DNA from: Clostridia bacterium
Lineage (GTDB): Bacteria > Bacillota > Clostridia > Peptostreptococcales > Anaerovoracaceae
Length of the DNA stretch: 64,000 nt
Assembly: GCA_902363595.1 (NCBI GenBank)
Contig: CABJAP010000009.1
Coordinates: 1 to 64,000 of the forward strand
Direction: 5' to 3'
The position numbers were made by a program, and so were the translations under genes. Under the pieces are notes generated by a model. It ran no database searches and was not told the DNA's origin. It was given only the letters and a program-made list of their open reading frames with translations. Below, piece after piece: positions 1-8,742 of the stretch (within the stretch, counting starts at the first letter, position 1; every line of letters starts with the position of its first letter).

Positions 1-48
1 CTGATGATACTTGGCGGGTGACTGCCTGGGAAAGTAGGACGTTGCCAA
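1..48 (+). rRNA. rrf: 5S ribosomal RNA, 3' end (partial)
   Basis: The first 48 bases match the conserved 3' arm of bacterial 5S rRNA: a CTTGG..GGTGACTGCC block, GGGAAAGTAGG, and the closing GCCAA at about 44-48. The gene begins before the window, so only the final third or so is present. An intrinsic terminator follows directly, as expected for the end of a ribosomal RNA operon. Confidence 0.9.
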
Positions 49-56
49 TTTTACAA

Positions 57-91
57 AAATAGAGACTGTTTAAACAGTCTCTATTTTTATG
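57..91 (+). terminator. Intrinsic terminator of the rRNA operon
   Basis: A near-perfect hairpin (AAATAGAGACTG against CAGTCTCTATTT, loop TTTAAA) ends in a run of T. It lies a few bases after the 5S 3' end. Confidence 0.9.
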
Positions 92-236
92 TAAAATTGG
101 ACAGCGAAAGAGGCAGTTTTTTCAACAACAGGACCATTTCGCCCAGATGTTGAGAAAAAAAGGTACCTTGTTTTTCATACAGGTCAAGCATTTATGGTAT
201 AATGAACAATATGAATGAAAGCACGGGGGACAAATT

Positions 237-737
237 ATGGAAGAAAGAAAAAACGGACGCAAGGAGCTGCAGATCAGACAGGCACAGCCTGAAGATGCGG
301 CCATGGTAGTAGCGTTTATGCAGAAACTGGGGACATACCAAAAAATGAGAGATGGCGTCACTGCTACACAAGAAGGCATCCGCAGATTATTGATGGATGG
401 GGCTGGTGAAGCGATCTTCGGCGATTTGGAAGGAAAGACGATTGCTTTCCTGTATTATTACAATAACTCTTCAGCCTTCATTGGAGAGAAAGGGCTGTAT
501 ATCGATGGATTTTATGTGGACGAAGCCTATCGGGAGCATGGATTCGGCAAACAGATGATGAAATATATGGCAAACCTGGCGCTTCAAAGGGGGTGCAAGC
601 GCCTGGAATGGGGGTGCCTGGACTGGAATGAATCAGCCTTGAACTTTTATGGCAATTTGGGAGCGAAAGGCGTGGATATCATGACGATTTACCGATTAAC
701 GCCCGATAAAATACAGGATTTAGCTGATTCGAAATAA
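237..737 (+). CDS. GNAT family N-acetyltransferase (diamine acetyltransferase-like)
   Basis: A 166-residue protein with a single GNAT fold. The acetyl-CoA loop appears as VDEAYREHGFGKQMM near residues 102-116. The late motif WGCLDWNESALNFYGNLGA near residues 133-151 is typical of the spermidine/diamine acetyltransferase branch. It therefore probably transfers acetyl from acetyl-CoA to a primary amine, but the substrate cannot be read from sequence. The ATG at 237 is preceded by a GGGGGA ribosome site. It stands alone between the rRNA terminator and a terminator-like hairpin, so it is likely monocistronic. Confidence 0.85.
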   Translation: MEERKNGRKELQIRQAQPEDAAMVVAFMQKLGTYQKMRDGVTATQEGIRRLLMDGAGEAIFGDLEGKTIAFLYYYNNSSAFIGEKGLYIDGFYVDEAYREHGFGKQMMKYMANLALQRGCKRLEWGCLDWNESALNFYGNLGAKGVDIMTIYRLTPDKIQDLADSK

Positions 738-754
738 CCAGGATCAAAGAGTGA

Positions 755-806
755 AACGGACTGACGCAAGAAGCGAAGCGATTTGCTTCATGTATCAGCC
801 CGTTTT
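755..806 (+). terminator. Probable terminator after the GNAT gene
   Basis: Outer arms ACGG-CTGA and TCAG-CCGT enclose an inner GAAGC/GCTTC hairpin and are followed by TTTT. The fold is imperfect, so confidence is moderate. Confidence 0.55.
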
Positions 807-897
807 CTGTCTGCACGCCTTTTTGCCTATATCAATCGGGTTTCATTAAAAATTGCAGACAACATCCTCTTTAAAGAAATAGGTATTTTAAACAATT

Positions 898-943
898 CTT
901 AAAGAGTTTCCTGATTTTATCTTAAAGTTTGTTATGGCATAAT
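898..943 (+). promoter_or_regulatory. Candidate autoregulated promoter of the two-component operon
   Basis: CTTAAAG occurs twice as a direct repeat (898-904 and 921-927, spacing 23 bp) just ahead of a CATAAT -10 box (938-943). No good -35 box is seen. Direct repeats replacing the -35 are usual for OmpR-family activation, so self-regulation by the downstream regulator is inferred. Confidence 0.45.
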
Positions 944-964
944 ACTATTGGAGGTTGACAAAGG

Positions 965-1648
965 ATGTATAACATATTAATATGCGACGATGAAAAGGAT
1001 ATTGTCTCCGCTATAAAAATCTATCTTGCAAGTAATGATTACCATCTGTATGAGGCGTATGACGGTCGGGAAGCTCTGGAAGTCATTGAGCAAGAAGAGA
1101 TTCATTTGATTCTTCTTGACATTATGATGCCCAAACTGGACGGTGTGCAAGTGCTGGCACAAATGCGTAAGAATTATAATATCCCTGTCATTTTTCTTAC
1201 GGCAAAGAGTGAGGATACTGATAAAATATTGGGTCTTAACCTGGGTGCGGACGATTATATCACAAAACCGTTTAATCCGGTAGAATTACTGGCAAGGGTA
1301 AAGTCGCAGCTGCGGCGTTATATGGAATTGGGGTCAGGAAACAAACAGAAGCAGGTTTTGAAGGTGGGGGATATCGAGCTGGATGACATAGCTAAGGCTG
1401 CTTTTCTGATGGGAGAACCGGTGGGACTGACGCCAAAAGAATACGGAATTCTCAAGTTCCTGATGGAACATCCAAGGCAGGTATTTTCGCCCAAACAGAT
1501 TTACGGGCAAGTGTGGGAAGAACAGGCCTATGGAGCAGAAGGGACCGTAGCTGTACATATTCGGCATCTTAGAGAAAAACTGGAAGTCAACCCGGAGGAG
1601 CCGAGGCATTTAAAAGTTGTTTGGGGGCAGGGATATAAAATAGAGTGA
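965..1648 (+). CDS. OmpR/PhoB-family response regulator
   Basis: A 227-residue regulator. The receiver domain (about 1-118) shows the acidic pair D8-D9, the phospho-acceptor D52 in LLDIMMP, T79 and K101. The C-terminal winged helix (about 130-227) has the usual LTPKEYGILKFL and RHLREKL motifs. The start is an ATG behind a GGAGG site. It is followed within 13 bp by the partner kinase, so the two form an operon. Targets are not known; direct repeats in its own promoter suggest autoregulation. Confidence 0.95.
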   Translation: MYNILICDDEKDIVSAIKIYLASNDYHLYEAYDGREALEVIEQEEIHLILLDIMMPKLDGVQVLAQMRKNYNIPVIFLTAKSEDTDKILGLNLGADDYITKPFNPVELLARVKSQLRRYMELGSGNKQKQVLKVGDIELDDIAKAAFLMGEPVGLTPKEYGILKFLMEHPRQVFSPKQIYGQVWEEQAYGAEGTVAVHIRHLREKLEVNPEEPRHLKVVWGQGYKIE

Positions 1649-1661
1649 GGTGTGTATTGAA

Positions 1662-3575
1662 ATGGAAGCATTAAAAAAGAATCAATGGGCCAAATTGTCG
1701 GCATTTTTGCTGCTGCTGGTATTTGCAGCCATTACATTTTTTTCATCAATTGTTGTCATAAAAAACTTAAATTATGGATGGTACTCTCAGAGCGGCGAAT
1801 CCGTCAAGGCTGATATTTATCACGAGACTGCGCTCCAAGCTTCCTCTGAAATTATGGAGGCGGCTGTAGAATATGGAGATTATCAAGATCTTGATGGAAG
1901 TGAGGTTCCAAAACTGGTTGACTATGGGCCGGATGAAGAAATTCTAGCAGGGGAAAAACATGCTGCAGGCTTTGGATATACGATTTTTTCAGCAGCAACG
2001 CAAGAGGGTGAAGAAAGACAAGCGGTTCGAGCGGTTAATGCAAGTTTGGAATCCGATCCCCAGGCATATACAGAGACCTTTGACCATAGCGATTACCGAA
2101 TCGCTATCTACCTAAAACCTAGTGAAATAGGAGGTGGACTGCCAGCAGAGATAGGGGCGGTCTATCTATCCAACAGTAATATTTACCAATACCGCAGCTA
2201 CGCGATCGCGGTCGGTATTGCAGGATTGGTCCTCTCTATTGCCCTGTTTTGCTTCTTAATGGCCAGCGCAGGATATGGGGCGGAAAACGAATCAGAGGGA
2301 ATATTGAAAATCCTTCCTCTGGATTTGCTGGGGCTGGTATCCCTGATCGTGTTATATACGGCACTCCGGTTTCTACGTGATATCGGCGGTCCGGGAGATA
2401 ACGTTGAACGAGATATTGTTCCTTTCGGGCTGGGTATTATGATGGCCGTTGCGGTTATAACAGGATTTTTTATGGTTTTTTCCGCCAGAACCAAGCAGAG
2501 TAAGTGGTGGCACAGTACGGTTCTTTATCAGGGCTTGCACATCTTGCGTAAAGGCGGAAGATATATGCTCTCGTTTATGAAAACTGTTCCGTTGGTATGG
2601 CGAACGGCTTTAGGTGCGGCAGTATTTCTTCTCTTGAACCTGATGTTGGTGCCGATGATGTACAACAACGGGGTGCTCGTGCTCCTGTGGGGCGGCCTGC
2701 TGATCGCGGCGTGTGTATTTGTGGTTTATATTGCATTGGGACTCAAAAAGCTGCAAGAGGGGGGAAAACATCTTGCAGACGGCGACCTCAGCTACCAGAT
2801 TGATAAGAGCGGCCTGCGCTGGGATTTGGCCAGTCATGCGGACGATCTCAACAGCATCGGAAAGGGAATGTCAAAGGCTGTAGAAGAACGATTAAAAAGT
2901 GAACGTTTTAAATCGGAGTTGATTACGAATGTTTCTCATGATATTAAGACGCCGCTTACTTCGATTATTAATTATGTGGATTTTCTCAAGAAGGAAGAGC
3001 TGGACAATGAACAGGCAAAGGAGTATATCAAGGTTCTGGACCGCCAGTCCGGACGCTTGAAAAAGTTGATCGAGGATTTGGTGGATGCATCCAAGGCCGC
3101 TACCGGAAATGTGAAACTGAACCTGTCTCCGTGTCAGGTAGGGGTTCTGATGACGCAGACAACGGGCGAGTATAAAGAAAAAGCGGAAGCCAGCGACTTA
3201 AACATCATTATGAGGCTGCCTGAGCAAGAGCTGGAAATCATGGCCGACGGCAGAAGGCTGTGGCGAGTTTTTGACAATCTATTAAACAATATCTGCAAAT
3301 ATTCTCAGCCAGGGACAAGGGTCTATCTAAGCCTGGAAGAAAAGAACGGGGATGCGGTCATCACCTACCGGAATACTTCTCGCTATGAGCTGGATATTTC
3401 AGAGGAAGAATTGATGGAACGCTTTGTAAGGGGTGACAGTTCGCGCCATACCGAAGGCAGCGGCCTGGGTTTATCCATCGCCCGCAACCTAGTGGAATTA
3501 CAGGGCGGAACCTTTGATATCGTGATTGACGGTGATTTGTTTAAGGTAGTGATCCGGTTTAAAACGATCGATTAA
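1662..3575 (+). CDS. Membrane sensor histidine kinase
   Basis: About 637 residues from the ATG at 1662, chosen because GAGGTG lies 9 bp upstream; a GTG at 1650 would add four residues without a ribosome site. One N-terminal membrane helix (about 12-34) precedes an extracellular region of some 140 residues, followed by about five more helices up to residue 360. A linker leads to the HisKA box SHDIKTPLTSIINY, with phospho-accepting His near residue 426, and an HATPase domain with DNLLNN (N box) and GSGLGLSIA (G box). The multi-helix input region differs from simple two-helix kinases and hints at membrane-stress or drug sensing. Partner is the upstream regulator. Confidence 0.93.
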   Translation: MEALKKNQWAKLSAFLLLLVFAAITFFSSIVVIKNLNYGWYSQSGESVKADIYHETALQASSEIMEAAVEYGDYQDLDGSEVPKLVDYGPDEEILAGEKHAAGFGYTIFSAATQEGEERQAVRAVNASLESDPQAYTETFDHSDYRIAIYLKPSEIGGGLPAEIGAVYLSNSNIYQYRSYAIAVGIAGLVLSIALFCFLMASAGYGAENESEGILKILPLDLLGLVSLIVLYTALRFLRDIGGPGDNVERDIVPFGLGIMMAVAVITGFFMVFSARTKQSKWWHSTVLYQGLHILRKGGRYMLSFMKTVPLVWRTALGAAVFLLLNLMLVPMMYNNGVLVLLWGGLLIAACVFVVYIALGLKKLQEGGKHLADGDLSYQIDKSGLRWDLASHADDLNSIGKGMSKAVEERLKSERFKSELITNVSHDIKTPLTSIINYVDFLKKEELDNEQAKEYIKVLDRQSGRLKKLIEDLVDASKAATGNVKLNLSPCQVGVLMTQTTGEYKEKAEASDLNIIMRLPEQELEIMADGRRLWRVFDNLLNNICKYSQPGTRVYLSLEEKNGDAVITYRNTSRYELDISEEELMERFVRGDSSRHTEGSGLGLSIARNLVELQGGTFDIVIDGDLFKVVIRFKTID

Positions 3576-3595
3576 ATGGAAGAAATAGGATTAGC

Positions 3596-3640
3596 GCGGT
3601 TAAACCAGCTCTTGGCTGGTTTGACCGCACTTTATTTTTT
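3596..3640 (+). terminator. Intrinsic terminator of the two-component operon
   Basis: Arms GCGGTTAAACCAGC and GCTGGTTTGACCGC pair around a five-base loop, and a T-rich run follows. A clear rho-independent terminator. Confidence 0.9.
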
Positions 3641-3892
3641 GGGAATGGAGTTTATACGGGCTAGATGGTGGGCAGTTTCCAGAAAACTGATTTGATTCAT
3701 GCGGCAGTGCTGGTGCGGTGTTCAAGCTTATACTAAATTTTTAGTTTTTAAAAGTTTCGTGTAGAATTTTAACTGATTTGAAGCCCTTACGGGGCTAATG
3801 GGCTAAGAATGGGATAATTGGCGTTACTGTCCAGCCATTGCCGGCGGACTGTCACACGGCCGGGCATTCTTCACGCGAGGGAAGAGGTGTGG

Positions 3893-4036
3893 TATAATGT
3901 TCGCATGGATTAAAACGGCGTTGCCGAGAAGAGGCGAGCATTGAAGCCCGCTGCGACGCGGCTTGCGGGTTATAATGTTCGCATGGATGAAAACGGCGTT
4001 GCCGAGAGGAGGCGAGCATTGAAGCCCGCGGGCTGC
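3893..4036 (+). repeat. Two tandem copies of a 78-bp structured repeat
   Basis: The unit begins TATAATGTTCGCATGGAT at 3893 and again at 3971, a period of exactly 78 bp. Each unit holds an inner hairpin CGGCGTTGCCG, flanking TTCGC/GGCGA arms, then TTGAAGCCCGC, which can pair with GCGGG before the next unit. The same arrangement recurs in a 79-bp tandem repeat at 61.8-62.0 kb on the other strand. The rest of the 3641-4056 gap shows only a small AGCCC/GGGCT hairpin near 3782 and no gene. Confidence 0.8.
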
Positions 4037-4056
4037 AAGGAAGGAGTTTTGGGAGA

Positions 4057-4878
4057 GTGGATGATACTTGTGCGACAAAATATCCGATTATGCTGATTCA
4101 TGGCATTGGTTATAGGGATGGGGATTATGACCGCTACTGGGGCCGGATTCCCGGATTCCTGCAAAAGCACGGGGCGGAAATCTATTTTGGCAATCAAGAT
4201 GCTTTTGGCAGCGTGGAACATAATGCAGCCCAGATCAAGCTTTCTGCAGAAAAGGTCCTTGCAGAAACAGGAGCGGAAAAGGTCAACCTGATTGCCCACT
4301 CCAAGGGCGGGATAGAAGCACGGTTTATGGTTTCACGGCTGGGTATGGCCTATAAGACAGCTTCCCTTACCACCCTGGCGACTCCCCACCGGGGCATCCT
4401 TTCCATGGATAAGATGAAAAAACGTGCCGGGGCGGCCTATAAAGGACTTTTGTCCCTTTTCAATCTCATGCTGCGCTACGACGGAGGAGAAAAAAACAAT
4501 TCCCTAAAGCCCTACGAACAGCTTACAGCTGATTACATGGGGGTTTTTAACCAACTGGTCCCCGATATGGAGGAGGTCTACTATCAGAGTTATGCTTTTG
4601 ACATGAAAAACAGTTGGAGCAATCCGGCTATGGGAATTTTTTACACGCTGGTGAAGAAGATCGAGGGCCCCAACGATGGGTTGGTCTGCGTGGAGTCTGC
4701 CAAGTGGGGCGACTTTAGAGGTATTTATTCGGGGCCGGGGAAAAAAGGGATTTCCCATCCCCAGGCGGTGGATTCCGATATGAAGGCGCTGACGGAACGG
4801 CGAACCGGCGGAGGTGTGGCAGATATTACTGACCTTTACTGGGACATCGCAGCCAGATTGAAAGCACTGGGATATTAG
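4057..4878 (+). CDS. Alpha/beta-hydrolase, triacylglycerol lipase-like
   Basis: A 273-residue serine hydrolase. PIMLIHGIG near residue 14 is the oxyanion-hole strand, and IAHSKGG holds the nucleophile Ser82, with Ala in place of the usual first Gly of GxSxG. The acid is probably the Asp in GPNDGLVCVESA and the base the His in GISHPQ, as in lipase-class enzymes. No signal peptide is present, so it should be cytoplasmic unless exported some other way. The GTG start is supported by AAGGAAGGAG about 10 bp upstream; the nearby ATG at 4061 is out of frame. Substrate is probably an ester of a lipid or short acid. Confidence 0.85.
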   Translation: MDDTCATKYPIMLIHGIGYRDGDYDRYWGRIPGFLQKHGAEIYFGNQDAFGSVEHNAAQIKLSAEKVLAETGAEKVNLIAHSKGGIEARFMVSRLGMAYKTASLTTLATPHRGILSMDKMKKRAGAAYKGLLSLFNLMLRYDGGEKNNSLKPYEQLTADYMGVFNQLVPDMEEVYYQSYAFDMKNSWSNPAMGIFYTLVKKIEGPNDGLVCVESAKWGDFRGIYSGPGKKGISHPQAVDSDMKALTERRTGGGVADITDLYWDIAARLKALGY

Positions 4879-4880
4879 TG

Positions 4881-4910
4881 TTGTGAAAACGCCGCCGGAC
4901 ATGGTATAAT
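4881..4910 (+). promoter_or_regulatory. SigmaA-type promoter of the tmk operon
   Basis: TTGTGA and TATAAT are separated by 18 bp, about 45 bp ahead of the first small gene of the operon. Confidence 0.65.
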
Positions 4911-4954
4911 ATCATGTATATTTTGTGCAATTTATGAAAAGAAGGGGGCGTAAT

Positions 4955-5116
4955 ATGGCTTTCATGACAATCCTAAAAATTATATTCGTATTACTGCTCT
5001 GTGTCCCTCTCGCATATGTGATCATATATTTTCTCATGCAGCTGATTGATGAGGTTGTAAAGCAAAATAAAGACAATGGCGGAAGCAAGAAATCAAACAG
5101 GAGAGGCAGAAGATGA
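4955..5116 (+). CDS. Small single-pass membrane protein of unknown function
   Basis: A 53-residue protein from the ATG at 4955, which has AAGGGGG 8 bp upstream. An earlier in-frame ATG at 4931 lacks a good ribosome site. One hydrophobic helix spans roughly residues 4-27. The tail is strongly basic and ends in RRGRR, so the C-terminus is probably cytoplasmic. Its stop overlaps the tmk start (ATGA), so the two are translationally coupled. I do not recognise a family. Confidence 0.7.
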   Translation: MAFMTILKIIFVLLLCVPLAYVIIYFLMQLIDEVVKQNKDNGGSKKSNRRGRR

Positions 5117-5730
5117 AAAACGGACTGTTTATTACGCTGGAAGGGCCTGACGGGTCAGGAAAATCAACACAGATAGAAAGAATTCGGACTTTTTTCAAGC
5201 AGCGGGGAGAAAAAGTGATTCTAACAAGGGAACCAGGAGGGACCCCCATCAGCGAAAAAATTCGAACCATTATTTTAGATAAAGAAAACCGTGACATGGA
5301 TGCCATGACCGAGGCCATGCTATATGCGGCGTCCCGGGCCCAGCATGTGGCTCAGGTGATCAGACCGGCCCTTGAGCGGGGTGAACATGTCATCTGCGAT
5401 CGTTTTATCGATTCCAGCATTGCCTATCAAGGGTACGGCCGGGAATTAGGCGATTGTGTTTCGATCATCAATGCCTATGCGGTCAGAGACTGCATCCCGG
5501 ATATCACCTTCCTTTTAAAAATAGATCCCAGCATCGGCAAAGGACGAATTGAACAGGAAGCTGAAGATCGGATTGAAATGGAAGCGCTGGACTTTCATAA
5601 TCGAGTGTATGAGGGGTACGAAGAGCTGGAACTCCAGTTCCCAAGCCGCATTGTTGGTATTGACGCCAGCAGGGACGTTGAAGCTATCAGCGGGGAGATT
5701 TTGGAACATATAGAAAGGCTTTTAAAATGA
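5113..5730 (+). CDS. tmk: Thymidylate kinase
   Basis: A 205-residue cytoplasmic kinase that phosphorylates dTMP to dTDP with ATP, for dTTP synthesis. The P-loop GPDGSGKST lies at residues 9-17. The REPGGTP motif that contacts the phosphates and the DRF(I)DSS..YQG substrate motif are present, and length is normal. It overlaps both the small upstream gene and holB by four bases, so the operon is translationally coupled. The tmk-holB-ricT order is common in Firmicutes. Confidence 0.97.
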   Translation: MKNGLFITLEGPDGSGKSTQIERIRTFFKQRGEKVILTREPGGTPISEKIRTIILDKENRDMDAMTEAMLYAASRAQHVAQVIRPALERGEHVICDRFIDSSIAYQGYGRELGDCVSIINAYAVRDCIPDITFLLKIDPSIGKGRIEQEAEDRIEMEALDFHNRVYEGYEELELQFPSRIVGIDASRDVEAISGEILEHIERLLK

Positions 5731-6539
5731 GCTTTGATCAGATTAAGGGAAATGAAAAATTAAAGGATCGGCTGTCGGCGGCGATCCGGAGTGGAAATAT
5801 CTCCCACGCCTATATCTTTGAAGGTGAGGCCATGCTGGACAAGAAAGCGTTCGCAGAAGCTTTCATAAAAGCGGTTTTATGTAAAGAAGCGCCGGCAGAA
5901 GGCTGTGATCAATGTGTGATTTGCAGCAAGATTGACCATGGTAACCATGAGGACTTGATCTATCTGCAAGCTGACGGGAGCAGTATCAAGGACGAGGCTA
6001 TCGAACATTTGCAGGAACGGCTGAAGACAAAACCATACGGAGATCGGAATGTGGCTATTATCAGCGATGCTGATACAATGACGCTGCGAGCGCAGAATCG
6101 TCTTTTAAAAACGCTGGAAGAACCTGCAGAGGGGACGATCTTGATTCTATTATCGGAAAATCTTGAAAACCTGACCCAGACCATCTTATCCAGATGTGTA
6201 AAATTCCGTCTCAGCTATTTTGGAAAAGAAAGCTATGAAGGAATGCTGGACAAGGCCAGAGAAGTGGCGGACATGCTCCTTGACGGCCAGCCCTTTTATA
6301 AGAGGAAAGAAGCTGTTGCGGAAATCATGAAAGACAGCGGCCAGACCTATGCATTTTTGGATGCGTTGGAAAAAGTATACCGGGATTTTTTAGTGGAAAA
6401 CACGGAAGCGGGAAAACTGTATAAAAAGAGCCAAATCTACCGCAATGTAGATTTAGTTGAACAAGCGAGAAGACAGATCCAGCGGGGTGTGGCCAAGAGC
6501 TATGCTCTCAAGGACTTGATGATAAAAATTGGAGGATAA
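5727..6539 (+). CDS. holB: DNA polymerase III subunit delta'
   Basis: A 270-residue clamp-loader subunit. The N-terminus shows the typical GNISHAYIFEG. A cysteine cluster (CKEAPAEGCDQCVICSKI, about 52-69) is the zinc site, and AQNRLLKTLEEP plus SRCVKFRL match sensor regions. The ATP P-loop is degenerate, as expected of delta', which does not hydrolyse ATP. It is shorter than the ~330-residue Bacillus and E. coli proteins. It overlaps tmk and is followed after 3 bp by ricT. Confidence 0.92.
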   Translation: MSFDQIKGNEKLKDRLSAAIRSGNISHAYIFEGEAMLDKKAFAEAFIKAVLCKEAPAEGCDQCVICSKIDHGNHEDLIYLQADGSSIKDEAIEHLQERLKTKPYGDRNVAIISDADTMTLRAQNRLLKTLEEPAEGTILILLSENLENLTQTILSRCVKFRLSYFGKESYEGMLDKAREVADMLLDGQPFYKRKEAVAEIMKDSGQTYAFLDALEKVYRDFLVENTEAGKLYKKSQIYRNVDLVEQARRQIQRGVAKSYALKDLMIKIGG

Positions 6540-6542
6540 AGA

Positions 6543-7469
6543 ATGGTAAAAGTAGTAGGCGTTAAATTCAAAACTGCCGGTAAAGTATACTATTTCGATC
6601 CGGCTGATCTGGAGGTCGAGATCGGAACAAATGTCATTGTTGAAACAGCCAGAGGCATGGAATTTGGAACAATCAATATGGCGGAAAAGGAAGTTCATCC
6701 CTCAGAGATCGTTATGCCGCTGAAAAAGATTATTCGCATCGCTGATGAAAAGGACTGCAAAAAACATAGGGACAATGTGAAGAAAAAAGAGCGCGCTCTG
6801 CGTTTGTGCCAGGAAAAGATTAATAAACACAAGCTAGAGATGAAACTGATCGACGTGGAATATACCTTTGACAACAGCAAGATCATTTTTTACTTCACTG
6901 CCGACGGCCGGGTGGATTTTCGAGAGTTAGTCAAGGATCTGGCCGGTGTATTCAAGATGCGCATTGAGCTGCGCCAAATTGGCGTGCGGGATGAAGCAAA
7001 AATGATGGGCGGCATTGGAACCTGCGGCCGCAGCCTATGCTGCCACAGCTGGCTGTCCGAGTTCGAACCGGTTTCCATAAAAATGGCGAAAGTTCAGAAC
7101 CTTTCCTTGAATCCAACCAAGATTTCCGGTATCTGCGGGAGATTGATGTGTTGCCTGAAGTACGAAAACGATGTTTACATGGAGATGAGAAAGGGCCTGC
7201 CGGACAACGGAGAACGAATTAAAACGCCGGACGGCATGGCAGTGGTTGTGGATACCAATATTTTGGAAAATAACATCAAGACCAGGCTGATCCTGGAAGA
7301 AGGAAACAAAGAAAAAGACCGCCAGGAAAAGTTGAGTACAGAGTTTTATAATTACAAAAAAGAAGAAATCAAACGTCTTGGTAAGGGCAAAAAGAAGAAG
7401 AGAAATGATGACCTGGAAGAGCTGGACGGAGAACTGTTGGCAGAGATCAAGGATCTGCTGAAGGATTAG
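6543..7469 (+). CDS. ricT: PSP1-domain protein RicT (YaaT)
   Basis: A 308-residue protein with the conserved PSP1 region and the cysteine-rich block GGIGTCGRSLCCHSWL followed by GICGRLMCCLKYE, which in Bacillus RicT takes part in iron-sulfur binding in the RicAFT complex. That complex stimulates RNase Y-dependent mRNA processing and promotes sporulation. The Lys-rich C-terminus (about 255-300) is probably flexible. Position after holB is the same as in Bacillus. RicA and RicF are not seen in this window. Confidence 0.93.
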   Translation: MVKVVGVKFKTAGKVYYFDPADLEVEIGTNVIVETARGMEFGTINMAEKEVHPSEIVMPLKKIIRIADEKDCKKHRDNVKKKERALRLCQEKINKHKLEMKLIDVEYTFDNSKIIFYFTADGRVDFRELVKDLAGVFKMRIELRQIGVRDEAKMMGGIGTCGRSLCCHSWLSEFEPVSIKMAKVQNLSLNPTKISGICGRLMCCLKYENDVYMEMRKGLPDNGERIKTPDGMAVVVDTNILENNIKTRLILEEGNKEKDRQEKLSTEFYNYKKEEIKRLGKGKKKKRNDDLEELDGELLAEIKDLLKD

Positions 7470-7473
7470 AGCC

Positions 7474-8202
7474 ATGCTGTACCCAGGGGAGCGTATTGAT
7501 CAGATCGGGTTTTCCAATTTAAAGCTGATCCAAAAACCGGAAGACTTTTGCTACGGCGTAGATGCTGTGATCCTGGCGGATTTTGCCTCCAAAAGACAGG
7601 CACGGCGAATGGTTGATCTGGGAACAGGAACCGGGATCATACCCCATATTCTCAGCCATAAAACCAATGCAGAGAAGATATACGGTATTGAATATCAAAA
7701 GGATGCCTGCCAGAGAGCAATAAGAAGCGCGCGGCTGAACGGCCTTGGAGACCGGCTGTCTTTCATTGAAGCGAATGTAGCAGAGTTCGATCAACTCAAT
7801 GGGTGGGCCGATGCAGTAACGGCCAATCCGCCCTACATGCCTGGAAACGCAGGTATTGCCAACCGGAATGAAGCCAAAACCATCGCCCGCCATGAAACGG
7901 TAGGAACGCTGGAAGACTTCATCAGCTGCGCTGCACGGCTGCTGTGCGACCGAGGCGATTTTTATATGGTCCATAGACCCAGCAGGCTGGTCGATATTTT
8001 TTCCATTTGCAGAAACTACCGTCTGGAGCCGAAAGAGCTTCGTTTTGTGGCACCCCGCCGAGGGCAGATTCCCAATATTGTCCTACTTCATTCTGTAAAA
8101 GGAGGGGGACCGGAACTCAAGCTTTTACAGACGCTTTGCGTATACAAAGAAAAGGGCGTTTATTCCGATGAAATACAGCGAATCTACGAACGAATCCGCT
8201 GA
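7474..8202 (+). CDS. tRNA1(Val) (adenine(37)-N6)-methyltransferase family protein (YabB/TrmN6-like)
   Basis: A 242-residue SAM-dependent N6-adenine methyltransferase. Motif I is VDLGTGTGIIPHIL and the catalytic NPPY motif is ANPPYMP (about residue 112), characteristic of N6-adenine methylation. The family modifies A37 of tRNA1(Val) in E. coli; the Firmicute member YabB sits next to yaaT as here. The start is 5 bp after ricT. It ends 12 bp from the convergent spmB, with no clear terminator between. Confidence 0.88.
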   Translation: MLYPGERIDQIGFSNLKLIQKPEDFCYGVDAVILADFASKRQARRMVDLGTGTGIIPHILSHKTNAEKIYGIEYQKDACQRAIRSARLNGLGDRLSFIEANVAEFDQLNGWADAVTANPPYMPGNAGIANRNEAKTIARHETVGTLEDFISCAARLLCDRGDFYMVHRPSRLVDIFSICRNYRLEPKELRFVAPRRGQIPNIVLLHSVKGGGPELKLLQTLCVYKEKGVYSDEIQRIYERIR

Positions 8203-8214
8203 AGCCGCCGGAAG

Positions 8215-8742
8215 CTACATGATCTGACAAATAAGAACAGAAGCAAAAATGCCGACAATATAACCGATGAGGCCTGCCGCAAAGGCGTGTCTCATTTTTT
8301 TTACAGCAGTGACGCCAAAATAAAGCGCCAGAACATAGAACACGGTCTCGCAGCTTCCGACCATAACAGAGGCGGCTCTGCCGATGAGGGTATCGGCTCC
8401 GTTTTCCTGCATGATGCGCTCTGCCAGAACCAGGGAGCCGCTGCCGGATACAGGACGGAGCATGATCAGAGAGATTAATTCCTTGGGGATACCGGCGAAC
8501 TCAAAGACAGGACCTAAAAGACCCTCCAGCCATTCCATGGCACCGGAAGCAGTGATCGCTTCAATGCCGATAAAGATGGCAATGATAAAAGGCAGGATTT
8601 CTACTGCCGTCGTGATGCCGTCTTTGGCGCCTTCCGCAAAGAGATCATAAACCGCTACTTTTTTCTTCAGCCCATAGACGATAATGACGGTTATAATAAC
8701 AGGTATAAAAAAGACCGAAATTGTGCTAAGGACGGTTGACAT
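8215..8742 (-). CDS. spmB: Spore maturation protein B
   Basis: A 175-residue membrane protein with about five hydrophobic segments and the nucleoside-recognition/Gate domain. MLRPVSGSGSLVLAERIM is a hallmark of SpmB. SpmA and SpmB are needed for normal spore-core dehydration in Bacillus. The ATG at 8742 is preferred because AGGAAG lies 8 bp upstream; an upstream TTG (8760) lacks one. It overlaps the end of spmA by 17 bp, so the pair is coupled. Confidence 0.93.
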   Translation of the reverse strand: MSTVLSTISVFFIPVIITVIIVYGLKKKVAVYDLFAEGAKDGITTAVEILPFIIAIFIGIEAITASGAMEWLEGLLGPVFEFAGIPKELISLIMLRPVSGSGSLVLAERIMQENGADTLIGRAASVMVGSCETVFYVLALYFGVTAVKKMRHAFAAGLIGYIVGIFASVLICQIM